64,000 nucleotides of DNA from Phialophora verrucosa (taxonomy: Eukaryota; Ascomycota; Eurotiomycetes; Chaetothyriales; Herpotrichiellaceae), in assembly GCA_002099365.1 (NCBI GenBank), contig MSED01000013.1, positions 186,001 through 250,000 of the forward strand, read 5' to 3'. This document shows, piece by piece, positions 55,701 to 64,000 of this stretch. Both the position numbers and the translations under genes were made by a program. Each line of letters starts with the position of its first letter. The stretch's first letter is position 1. The notes under the pieces were generated by a model. The model did no database searches. It was given only the letters and a program-made list of their open reading frames with translations, and was not told the origin of the DNA.

Positions 55701-56199
55701 GTCCCGCGGAAAGCAAGCAAAGGCTCAAGACAGGGACATCCCTGCGGTTCCCGCCATTCCTAGAAAGAGCTCGAGGAGACAATCGGGTGGAGGCTCCCAA
55801 GATAGAGGGATGGTCACGTCCGCATTGCCCCCTCCAGGTGTACCGAAGCAGTACCATGGCCACACACAGTCTCTGAACACCAACCGGATTCCTTTTGCGA
55901 ATACCCAACCGTCTGCATCACGAAACAAACGATATTCAACAGGCGCAGAATCAGCTACATCGAGCGTATTAAGAGATGGCGATGACAACATCCCGGTTCA
56001 ACATCCATCTTATACGAGTCAGCTGCGACAGGCAGCTTCATCTGCTTTGGGGGCGCATGGGGCCGATTTGCGTCACGACAGACCGTCAAATATGGGCTTC
56101 GTCCAGCAACACAGGGCAAGCGACCACATCCACTACAGCCCAGACTCTGCGGAATTTGAGGGGAGTGCGGCAGAAATACATGGTCGGCCGCAGTATTGA
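52756..56199 (+). CDS. TRP-like (ML-like/FLC family) membrane protein
   Basis: This is a 1,147-residue intronless protein. The start is the ATG at 52756; the frame runs upstream only to GTG. A signal peptide ends near residue 33 (VALALILFLGCISSVDA). Residues about 34-215 form a lumenal or extracellular ML-like lipid-binding domain with several Cys (CLDGS, RFCDS, GDCPL) and N-glycosylation sites. From about 220 to 640 come eight to ten membrane segments, for example LPLVVLIVVGVATIAAAIV and IIWLVVIVAAVSILTQLGF. This is the TRP-like/Pkd2-FLC family of fungi, implicated in calcium entry, cell-wall integrity and flavin or lipid transport. The last 500 residues are a cytosolic Ser/Pro/Arg-rich tail, longer than in the yeast FLC proteins, with many possible phosphorylation sites. 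Confidence 0.88.
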   Translation: MATIGRDKRLSWQCFVALALILFLGCISSVDAAFVEFRNCLDGSIVHSRPRILQFDPFNVSATFNSASRSNRHHLNITVYGNVTGKATELPYPAPDDPSWSNPNDTFGKIPDLSEENNKYTTLFTRVNFLGYTPWNADPSRFCDSVVQGDCPLAPAFFVNQTDLGHLPAFSVAHDLFSSYAFTSLQATLRVQSGDAQGQYYSCVTATITPDLGGSIKAILRYLPLVVLIVVGVATIAAAIVSPWGSTDLFHWSSNFGRDEDLLRLITPGFGDCLQYIQFVVLTGSLSLNYPGFYQPAVSRVAWSSLMFNESFATGGDGTQSLVDGVYEYRNGTTYGLDRMSQLVGMTSDRDIWVDMIIWLVVIVAAVSILTQLGFAIRWVYRKLQKEPPEDLRSKNGPFTAGNVVRLVMNFFLLPLTSLSFYQLVIAGRGPAYSVALAALSLAIVVAFSVWLLRLFIRTRPRSFLFDDLLMVLTYGPLYNTYCDDAATFALTPLLVNFVRGIAIGAVQPSGIAQLVLLAISEIVLVLTINAFRPFPSATSMNIYHTCFSVIRLITILLSIAFVPSLGVGDASRGWIGYAVLTIHACTMVFGFFLNAVQTLIEVIARIAGAGGRDEETGLATRGGLNKVFGMRQLSRRVPRRATQERHSMSSNAAMLSAMDNEHQKLQMAKTRSRSVSGASGVLLDSPTMSNRISQNLDSRALGVASPDRSARGSRRLTARLSGAGSLSGIVGLQKHAEQKDPYYRPPRRNTMDALNRPDLTLAQTPSKAAVATEGAIEDDAGEGPSTPMPLENDDFEETTNDLTRAKTDYAVREVDFYYGVRGGALSSGTRKLKTGPADPTGPVSTATGWFKSLIGGKTKEKHKGFEVVRSARAPPPGLFPPRTPIPESQPSERYHDDVPVTGEDRADRNSARVTSPPPQRQAQRQSQNQSLYDDVSLGDSDGEEPPSPIDPVPVRPPSLPLIESVGGIELPSRIGSEASRKSRGKQAKAQDRDIPAVPAIPRKSSRRQSGGGSQDRGMVTSALPPPGVPKQYHGHTQSLNTNRIPFANTQPSASRNKRYSTGAESATSSVLRDGDDNIPVQHPSYTSQLRQAASSALGAHGADLRHDRPSNMGFVQQHRASDHIHYSPDSAEFEGSAAEIHGRPQY

Positions 56200-59100
56200 G
56201 GGAAGAGCCAGGCGTGCGCTCACAGGACTAACGAAGTCAACGATTATTTCCAATGATACATAATTGCGGAGGATCAAGGCGGCAAGAACTTGCTACCGAC
56301 GGTATTGAGTATACGGAGACGATTTGGCAGAAGAGCCGAGCTGACACAGAAGCTGCGAACAGACTAAAAGTGAGCAGATCTTGTCGTTCTTGACAATTGT
56401 TTAGCGCGGCGTCCAGGCATCTACGGATCTGGAGGGGAACCCCCTGAGGGCTCATATAGTAGTATAATCAGATTAACGTGTGGCATGTAACTTAATAGCG
56501 AGCCAAGTACATCCGAGTCAGTTTGTGCAGAGACAAGCAAGCTGAAAAGACCCAACTAGCAAGCGAGCCTAGCTTCAACCACTACATATGAAAGAGAATT
56601 CGGCGTCGAGGCCGGCCGTGATCAGCGTGCAGTTGCCTGCCAACTCTGAATGATGCTGCCTGTTGACGGCAGGTTGAAAGGAGCCATAGGTTACTGAACA
56701 GCGCGAGTGGTTGCAGTTGAGACATCGAGGAGAGAGAGATCGCAGTGGATCTCGACCATGGGACTTACTCGTGAAGATGGCGCCCTTGGCGTGATGGGCC
56801 TCCTATATGACCTCAGCCGCGGCTGAGATGTTTTCTACAGACTCTTCCATTCCTCGTGGCATGGCGAGACGATCGAAGCCAAGTAGCGAGTACGGATTTA
56901 CGGGTGGCGGATCGCAGCCAATTGCATACTGCTCAGGAGCCAAAAACCGACAAATGTCCGCCTGCAGGTGGCCGGAGCCGAACGTGGGCTGGACACCTCT
57001 TCGTCTTTACGAGGAGAGCAACAATGGTAACAGCTGATGGCAGATCAAAATAGCCAGGTATCGGGTAGAATGCGCACGTCTCGTTTGTAACCCTGCGCTG
57101 CGACACGGACAAGACGAACCAGGGATCCGGCATCGCACGACGGCCATCGGCGCAAGACATTCGTGGAGCTTTAGACTCACAGTCTAGACGACTGACAGGC
57201 ACATTAGTCCCGCCATCAATCGGTTGCACTTGACAGGTGGAATCGTGGAATGGCGCGGACAGTTGCAGAATGTGTACTCGGTATGATGATGTGATTTCGG
57301 TACACTCGGTCTTTCACATTTTCTTTGACACCGAGAATCTCGTGCTGATCGGCTGCAAAAATCGTGGGCAGCCATACCAAGCCGATCAGTGATGAAAGCG
57401 ACGACCATGGTCAATAGGCAGTCAGGGATCCTCAGTGATGAGCACTTGCGCCGCATCGTGGCTCAAGGGGCAAAGGTACTTTGCATACCCTGGAGGTTCG
57501 GCGTGTCCAGCCCAGACTCGGTGTACCTCTTGCCCTATGTGAATCCCAGCTCTAACACGGGAGCCTAGACGAGGAACTCCCATGGCGCCAATTCTGTTTC
57601 TGGTGTATACCAGATTAGGGGTTGAGGGATAGCAACAGCACGGGGCCTGCCGAGGAGGTTGGAAGTCTGAGGTTTGGGGTCGCTCGGCCTCGTCCACTGC
57701 CTTCCTTCTCTAGACGTGGCGAGAATTTCCGTCCATGTCCACGCCATCAACTCGTCCGGAATGTGATAGATCTCTGGCCATTGACTCGAGCCTTTCGTCT
57801 CAGCTTTGGCGGGCTGCGGGCTATTCATTACACCGTCCAGCATTTAACTTTAGCCTCATCATGCAAGTTCCCCAAGACGGCCTTGAGCACCTGTCAAGGA
57901 TATGTACGTACATCGGACCCAGATCCCTGGGTCCGCCCAGGGCAGCTCTCCAGCTGGGATCTTGTACGTGTGGTTAGCCTAGCCGACGATCTCCGCAGTT
58001 GTTTGAGGGACGCATCACGCCGTGCGATCACCGCGACAATCTACTTGTACGAGGTACTGAGGTACAAACTGGGTACCTCGTCTATCATCAAAGTGAGGCG
58101 CAACCAACAAGGAATATACAATGCTCATAGTCCCACGGAGGATTTCCTCTGCTCCAGCCATTGTGACATTGACCGTCCAGTCCGAGAAACTCAGGGGGCA
58201 CCAGAGTCTCAGGCCGTCAGGGCAGTGAGGCTCCTCCCCATCGTGCGAAACAGGAGGCAATAGTGCCATGTGCAGCCCCTGTTGTTCCACACTACCCGGT
58301 AAGTCCAGCAGCAGTTGTAGGAGTAGACAAGGACATGCGCGCCCAACTGTACGAAGGGTGAGTACGTAACGCATCTTGTGAGGGACCCTGCATCTGCCCT
58401 AGGCTTGTTGCGTTACAAATTAGCAACTCTAATCGGCTTTTATGGGGTACTCTGTACGAGTCACGGCTGAAGGCGACCGATCAGTTCATGCTCTGGGTTC
58501 CGGGGCACCCGGATCAACAGTGCTACTACTGTATCTACTCGTGGTTGAGGCTAGGGACGCGGCTCTTCCCCTGCTTCCCACGGTACAAGTTAGCAGAAAG
58601 CCAGTCCCTGCCACTGGATCCAGTGTCAGCCCATTCATGCAGGATCCGACGAGTGGCGACCACAGTACGGTCGCCGCGGCAGCTTAGGCCCGTCTCCCGT
58701 GCAATCGGGCAGCTTTCGAGGCCTGTAAAGCCCTATCGAAGCTGATGGCTGGTGGACGGGAGCTGAGAGATGCTCTCTGCCGACCAATCACCCGCATCAT
58801 CTCAGTCGCTCGGCGCTCATGGGCTTGGAAGCATCGTTAAACAAGCCGTGACCAGTGGCCACAGCGCAGAGGATCGATCCCGAGCCCGCCGCTCTGGGTC
58901 GTAGCAAGCAAGATCTGGGTTTGATCTTCTCGTCTATCTCCCCTGGTCGCTTGTTACTACCCCTCTAGGTGTCAGAACCTGGCTGTTCTCAGCCTGTAAC
59001 TCCGGCCTGATCCACTGTCCATTCGTCTCCAGGAGAACATTGCCAGCCCTTCGGGACATTTCCAAGCCAGCCCTGCTGTCCTTGCCATTTGGAAGCAGCT

Positions 59101-60208
59101 GTTATTTTCAGCCCGCCAGCATCTGGGTCTTCTGGACTCGGATGCTGTGGGTCGTGTAAAACAGCCTTGTTCTCTGGGCGCAAACTGTAAAAGTGCCCGT
59201 GCCGGAGCATGATACAGGCTCGTGGATCTGGGAAAGACACTATCGACCTAGTAAGCGAGCGTCCCACGAGATACAAGGATACGGTCCATTTTTCGCTAAG
59301 TTTGATCACCGCTCCTCGTCCCAAAGTTCTGACCAATGCAGACCGCATCGATGTCACCCGGCTAGCAGCCAGCTCTGGCGAGGACCAAGACCGCCAGCCT
59401 TCTAATCACCCGTTGGACAGGCGCATCTTATTGCGCTTTTCGAGCCTGCCCCAGGCATTGCCAGTGCCCTGAACTGTAGTTCCATCTCGAATCCGACCTA
59501 GTGTGGGCGAGGATGTGGCGCTGTGGGGTGAATCGACGGAGGCCATTTCCTTCAACCCTCTGTCGAGAACTCCATCCACGCCCTCCTTGGCTCATCTAGA
59601 TGGATCGCTTGCTTCGATCCCCAGAGCTGTTCCAACCGGATACTGACCCTGATTGGCACACCATCTGAAGCAAACATCCTGGAGCGCTCCGAGATCTAGT
59701 AGCCCGTCGCCAAATCACATCCCTCCACCCTCACACCTACTCCGAACATATTGGTGTCTGCTCTATTGCAAATAGCTCTGAGCAGCTTCTCCATCTGCGC
59801 TGTGGAATTTCCGGCATCCATGCTATGCCTCATCATCGTGTTTTCATTATTACGCTGGCGAAGCTGGACTTCCTTCGCTTCAGAACTGTGCTCACGTTGT
59901 ATTTGAATTGAGTCCCTGGTCCATCTCCCTCGGTTTTCACGATTGGAGGCATTCCGTCCGCCGTCAACACGTCTATTTTGTGCGCGGGCTGGCCGGCTCA
60001 TTGTTGGCGAAGAGGATACTCTGAGACCACCGACGCTCATCTGCTGATATTGTTTTCCACGGGTGTCAAGGATCTAACCTCTGGAGCTGTCCAATCTTGC
60101 TGGGACTGTCGGACACGAGAACGAAAGACATTCCACCGGGGCTGTACGCATAGGTCAATGGCAAGAACTTGGTGGCACACATCAGGAGGCTGACCGTCAC
60201 CTGTGGAA
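56200..60208. other. Gene-free stretch, about 4 kb
   Basis: No gene is supported. The longest frame (57622-58263, plus, 213 codons) has no domain and an Arg/Ser-rich, non-coding-looking composition. GTAC-rich motifs occur at 58047-58080 and 58446-58460, like those at the left end. The right end is the promoter of the Zn2Cys6 gene. No transposon remnant was recognised. Confidence 0.45.
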
Positions 60209-62921
60209 ATGTCAGCGTCGCCTTTACTCAAGCATTCACCTCGTTCCTCACCTCGACAGTCACCACCTCGATCTCCGCCTCTCTCTTCACCGCGACCGTC
60301 AGATGTCCGAACCAGCCGGCGCGCAAACTCCTGCAAGCCTTGCCGTGACAGCAAGTCCAAAGTGTGTCGTTGCGTCTCGGAAGCACATAACCGTGCCACT
60401 AACCAACATTTTAGTGTTCCGGAGGCATGCCCTGTACAACATGCCTGAGCAAACGACAGAAACCTCGTTGTTACTACCTAAATCCACCTACGCGTCGCGG
60501 TGAGAGCGACATGGTCAGTATCCAGCGAGTCGGAGATTGTTCGCACGGCCATTGCTGACAACGAGGGCAGCGTGCAAAGGGCTCTCCTTCAAGCTCGAAC
60601 CACGGATGGTTCTGCAGTTCTAGCGCTCGACAAGAGACCGTCTGGCCGGCGGAAGACAACATGGCCGGACTGAGCCGTGTCGTTGCCGGTCCACATAATG
60701 ACTTTTACGGCAAGTTCTCGCTGGCCCGAAGTGTGGAGGAGGTGAGGATTGACCTTCTCAACCATCTGCTGTCTACTGAGAATACTAAACCCGTCCCAGT
60801 TCAAAGAACTGTTTCCGGCCGAAGGACAGTCCAAGCATTTTATAGACTCCACTGAGGGTGTCCAAGTGTTCGGCTTGGAGAGTCCACGGCCTGAAATTGG
60901 ATCTGCATCGTATCCGGTGGTGGCCGCACAGACAGGACCTGACCTGACCTTCCAACTTTCTCCTCCGCTCCAACGCCTCTATGCGAAATACTGCGCTGTG
61001 AGAGACTTGCTGGCAAGTGGTCACTCCACACAGGCTTGGTCGGCGTTTGGGAGCCTTGTCCGAGATGCAGAGCTCGTTGGCTGTAAGCTTGACAATGTCT
61101 GTCTCGATCGGCAGTCCCAGCTAACAGAAGGCAGTGAAAGAACATGCCAATTCAGCGTCGGCATGGGACTCACAACCCAGCCGCCATCTCTGGTGGCTGT
61201 TTGTAGAGCTCGACGTTCAGCTCAGTTTCCTACTGGGTCGCCGCCCGAGCATCGACCCCTCACACCGTGTCCCCATGCCGACAGACGTGGAACCGCAGCC
61301 CGGAGGAGAGGGTACCAAGCAATATGCCCTCGACTTGACGGCTTATATGATGGAACTTTTGGACCGCGTGCACCAGGACGAAGGGGATGGACCCACGTTT
61401 TGGGAGGACAGAGAGACATTATTAGAATCCGAATTGACTCGACTCCAGCAACACCGGTCAGGGCTACCGTCCCTACCTCGAAGTGGACTGCCGGCCGCCG
61501 CATTATCTGCCGTTGCACAACATCATGTCGATGTACAACTAGTGCTGATGGTTCTTTACTGCCAAGTCTTACGGTCGACAGCCCGCGGGATGTCGCTGTC
61601 GAGACGGCTTCAGGATCTGCGCAAGCCAGCTGCGCGCGGCTATTACGAAGATTTGTTAGGCAGTCTACGGTCAACCGTTGAAATCTTCGACTATGCATAC
61701 GGGTTAGACGCTACGGGTACCGCTTCAAATTGGCCACGATGCTTCGGGCTCTTCTGTGCAGTTTCCATGTTGGGCATTGCCAAACTCCGACGAGAAAGCG
61801 ACCTGGACTCAGATAAGGAGCGTATCGAAATGGGATTGAAGCTCTTCAAGGACCTTGCCAACACTGCACCGACCTCCGGACTCGCCCGCTCGGCCGCAGA
61901 GTCGCTTGATAAGATCTTAAAAGACATCGGTGAGCTGGGCCAGCAGCCCGGGGGTGCCACGGGAGACTTCACTGGGTCAGCTCTGCTCGAGATTGCGGGC
62001 ACGGACATTGCCAACGCCTCGCAGCCTTCAGCTTCCCGTATGCCGCGGTCTGCCCGAAGAGTGAGAAGCGGTTCTCCGGCACCCAAACGCGGCAAGAGGT
62101 CACACTCGGGCGAGGGTGGTCCACGCCGGAAAAGAGTAAGAACCTTTGCGAAGCCAGGAGCTTCCGAATCGTCCCTACAGACACCGACCTGGCCTGTTGG
62201 TCAAGTCGATCCTTATTCTCAGACCCTGTCTTTCGATAGCGCCACATCTGCCCCTCCCCAGGAGCCTGCAGCATCTCAGGGCGTTGAGTCGCAGCCGTTT
62301 CCGCAGAGTGGCACATCCTCCTTCACTGGGCAGCCGGGGTTCTTTGAGGCAGGATATGCGCCGAGTCATCCTGACAACTTAGGAGAGTACCACCCCGGTT
62401 ACCATTGGGTCCATCCGCCCATGGTATATGCGCCGCCGTTGTATGACGACTGGTGGCAGTTTCAGTTTCAGTCCGAAGGCAACATTGCCCTTGATGGCAG
62501 TGTGCAGCAGCCCATGTTTTATGACCTTCACCCCCCGTTAGCATTACCAGCGGACGCATGGGCAATGGAGACACCTGCACCTTACGACGGCCGAGTTTTC
62601 GGAAGTGAGCAGCAGGGCGATGGCCAGACAAGACGTCAATCACTCCCTCGATCCAGGATTCCTTCCCCGGTAAGCGACCAATCTCAGCAGAACAGACAAC
62701 CGTCTTCTAGGAGGCCGTCACAGATGACGATAGAGACGACAAATATGAAAGCAGCACATAACGCAGAGGCACATTCCGGCCACAGCCACTATTACGACGG
62801 CACAATGACTAATGAAGGCATTATGGGGCATCATCAGCCTCATGTAGCGATCCCAGACATAGTTACCACAGGACCTTTGAGGGGAGATGGCCAGGGTCAG
62901 CGTTGGTGTTGGGCCGGGTAG
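60209..62921 (+). CDS. Zn(II)2Cys6 transcription factor (five exons)
   Basis: I model exons 60209-60361, 60415-60499, 60566-60741, 60800-61082 and 61135-62921, giving 827 residues. The introns are 53, 66, 58 and 52 nt, with GTGTGT, GTGAGA, GTGAGG and GTAAGC donors. All phases agree. The N-terminus has Ser-Pro-Arg repeats. The zinc cluster is split by intron 1: SCKPCRDSKSK, then CSGGMPCTTCLSKRQKPRC, giving Cys42, 45, 52, 58, 61 and 70. Later comes a fungal regulatory region (RLYAKYCAVRDLLASGH, then LWWLFVELDVQLSFLLGRRPSID), typical of the Fungal_trans domain. A basic PKRGKRSHSGEGGPRRKR run near 590 could be a nuclear localisation signal, and the C-terminus is Pro/Gln/Tyr-rich. The acceptor of intron 2 (GAG) is the weakest site. 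Targets are unknown; the neighbouring amidase is a possible one. Confidence 0.85.
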
Positions 62922-63281
62922 GCCAGGGCGGTTGTTATTTATACGTGGCAATCAAAGTGGTATGAGCGACCATGGTTACCGCAATTTAGAGAGACGGTGT
63001 CACAATCTGGATATTCACTTGACATATATCCTACCATACGACATCTGATAAACATCTGATACTCATCTCACATTCCTCTCACATGTATCTCTCTCGTATC
63101 TCGCACCATGCCGCAAGAAGAAGCCGCAAGCGAGCTGCCGATTGGTCCTCGTCTGCTACCAGCGTCGCTCTTCTCCTCGTCCTCACCACAGGAACCAGAC
63201 CTGTAACCTACACGCCTCGGTAATCGTACATATTGGCCATTCCCCCGCCCCTGGCAGGTTTTACTATGTAGACCGCCGAGA
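62922..63281. promoter_or_regulatory. Intergenic, amidase promoter
   Basis: This 360-bp gap separates the Zn2Cys6 stop from the amidase ATG. It contains repeated ATCTGATA/TCATCTCACATT-like stretches (about 63040-63085). No gene is supported; a minus-strand frame at 63068-63310 is a shadow. Confidence 0.4.
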
Positions 63282-64000
63282 TGTATCCGCCATTTGATTA
63301 CTTCGAGCATCGCCGGGCCTGGTAAGCAACTCTCTCGTCTCAGTGCACGAGGCCGACTGACACTCTCCCCCCAGCGTGATCAAGCAGCGCCAGCGCGACG
63401 CCCGCTTCGCCTCCCTCCCCGACCCATACAAAGGGCCCCTCACAGCTTCACAACGGTCGATCCTCTCCGCGCCCATCTCCCAGCTCGTCAGCGATGTCCA
63501 CGCCGGCAGCTTATCGCCCATTGACATACTGAGGACGTACGGCAAGACTGCTTCGATTGCACACGCGCGCACGAATTGCGTGACGGAGCTGCTTCTCTCA
63601 GAGGCCGAGTCCTGGGCGAGAGATGAAAAGGACGTGAACCTCAAGGGTCCGCTCGCCGGGATTCCCGTGTCCTTGAAGGATAGCATTGCGGTGGGGGGCT
63701 TTGATGTCAGTGTCGGCTACTCGCGGAATGTGTTCAAACCGTACGCCGAAGATGGGGTCATGGTGAAGCTTCTGAAACGGGCGGGCGCGATCCCGCATGT
63801 CAAGACGGCACTGCCCATTACTTTGCTCAGTTTCGAGAGTACCAATGATCTCTGGGGCGTGTGTCGCAACCCTCACAATCCGAAGTATTCCCCGGGCGGG
63901 AGCACGGGCGGAGAAGGAGCTCTGCTTGCGTTGAACGGGAGTCGCATCGGCATTGGAAGTGATGTGGCCGGTTCAGTCCGCGCCCCTGCTGCGTGGAGCG
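63282..64000 (+). CDS. Amidase signature family enzyme (partial, right edge)
   Basis: I model exon 1 as 63282-63322 and exon 2 as 63375 to the end of the window, at least 222 codons, with the 3' part missing. The 52-nt intron 63323-63374 has a GTAAGC donor, CTGAC branch and CCCCAG acceptor. The start is MYPPFDYFEHRRA. Catalytic elements of the amidase signature family are present. The Lys lies in GIPVSLKDS. The cis-Ser lies in GGSTGGEGALLAL, where the usual second Ser is Thr. The nucleophile region GSDVAGSVRAPA corresponds to the family GTDIGGSIR pattern. The extended fold resembles fungal acetamidase or fatty-acid amide hydrolase enzymes, which hydrolyse amides to acid plus ammonia or amine. 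The substrate cannot be inferred. The Zn2Cys6 regulator just upstream is on the same strand. Confidence 0.9.

Noticed and set aside
57622..58263. A 213-codon plus-strand open frame
   Set aside because: No recognisable domain, Arg/Ser/Leu-rich composition of a random frame, in a GTAC-motif-rich gene-free stretch, with other frames open over the same bases.

Overview
This window looks like nuclear DNA of a filamentous ascomycete (Pezizomycotina). The genes are interrupted by short introns of 47-66 nt (one of 138 nt) with GTRNGY-type donors, CTRAC-like branch sites and CAG/TAG acceptors. Several families are fungal: DUF6590, Zn(II)2Cys6 regulators, an ML-like/TRP-like membrane protein, tail-anchored Pex26, an Msd1/TINA-type spindle protein and a FYVE-RING Pib1-type ligase. 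I cannot name the genus. Gene models were built by eye from reading frames and splice signals.

Positions 1-19.8 kb are gene-poor. The only convincing genes are four that form two copies of one module. Each copy is a DUF6590 gene on the minus strand (4137-5633; 11202-12597) facing a coiled-coil gene on the plus strand (6473-8176; 13504-15216), across 839 bp and 906 bp. The two coiled-coil genes share a short basic first exon, a 54-nt phase-2 intron, a central RYL-x3-GDVD block and a C-terminal (Y/H)WF(D/E)D block at matching positions. I know of no description of this pairing, and it is the best candidate here for an undescribed system. Its function is unknown.

Positions 19.8-32.8 kb are a compact housekeeping block: a RING-PHD protein, ribosomal protein eL43, a saccharopine-dehydrogenase-like oxidoreductase, Pex26, a PARN-like DEDDh deadenylase with a probable GC-AG intron, and SRP72. 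Positions 34.6-44 kb carry a DUF1349 protein, the Msd1/TINA homologue, an Adh6-type alcohol dehydrogenase and probable nucleoporin Nup85. Positions 44.7-56.2 kb carry a War1-like Zn2Cys6 regulator, a small coiled-coil reading frame broken by an in-frame amber codon, a FYVE-RING protein and a large TRP-like membrane protein. After a gene-free 4-kb stretch come a five-exon Zn2Cys6 regulator and an amidase that runs off the right edge.

Most neighbours are unrelated housekeeping genes, often sharing divergent promoters (eL43/oxidoreductase, deadenylase/SRP72, alcohol dehydrogenase/nucleoporin, FYVE-RING/TRP-like). There is no sign of a secondary-metabolite cluster, an intact transposon, an rRNA gene or a tRNA gene. 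The Zn2Cys6 regulator next to the amidase is the only pair besides the DUF6590/coiled-coil modules whose adjacency hints at a functional link.
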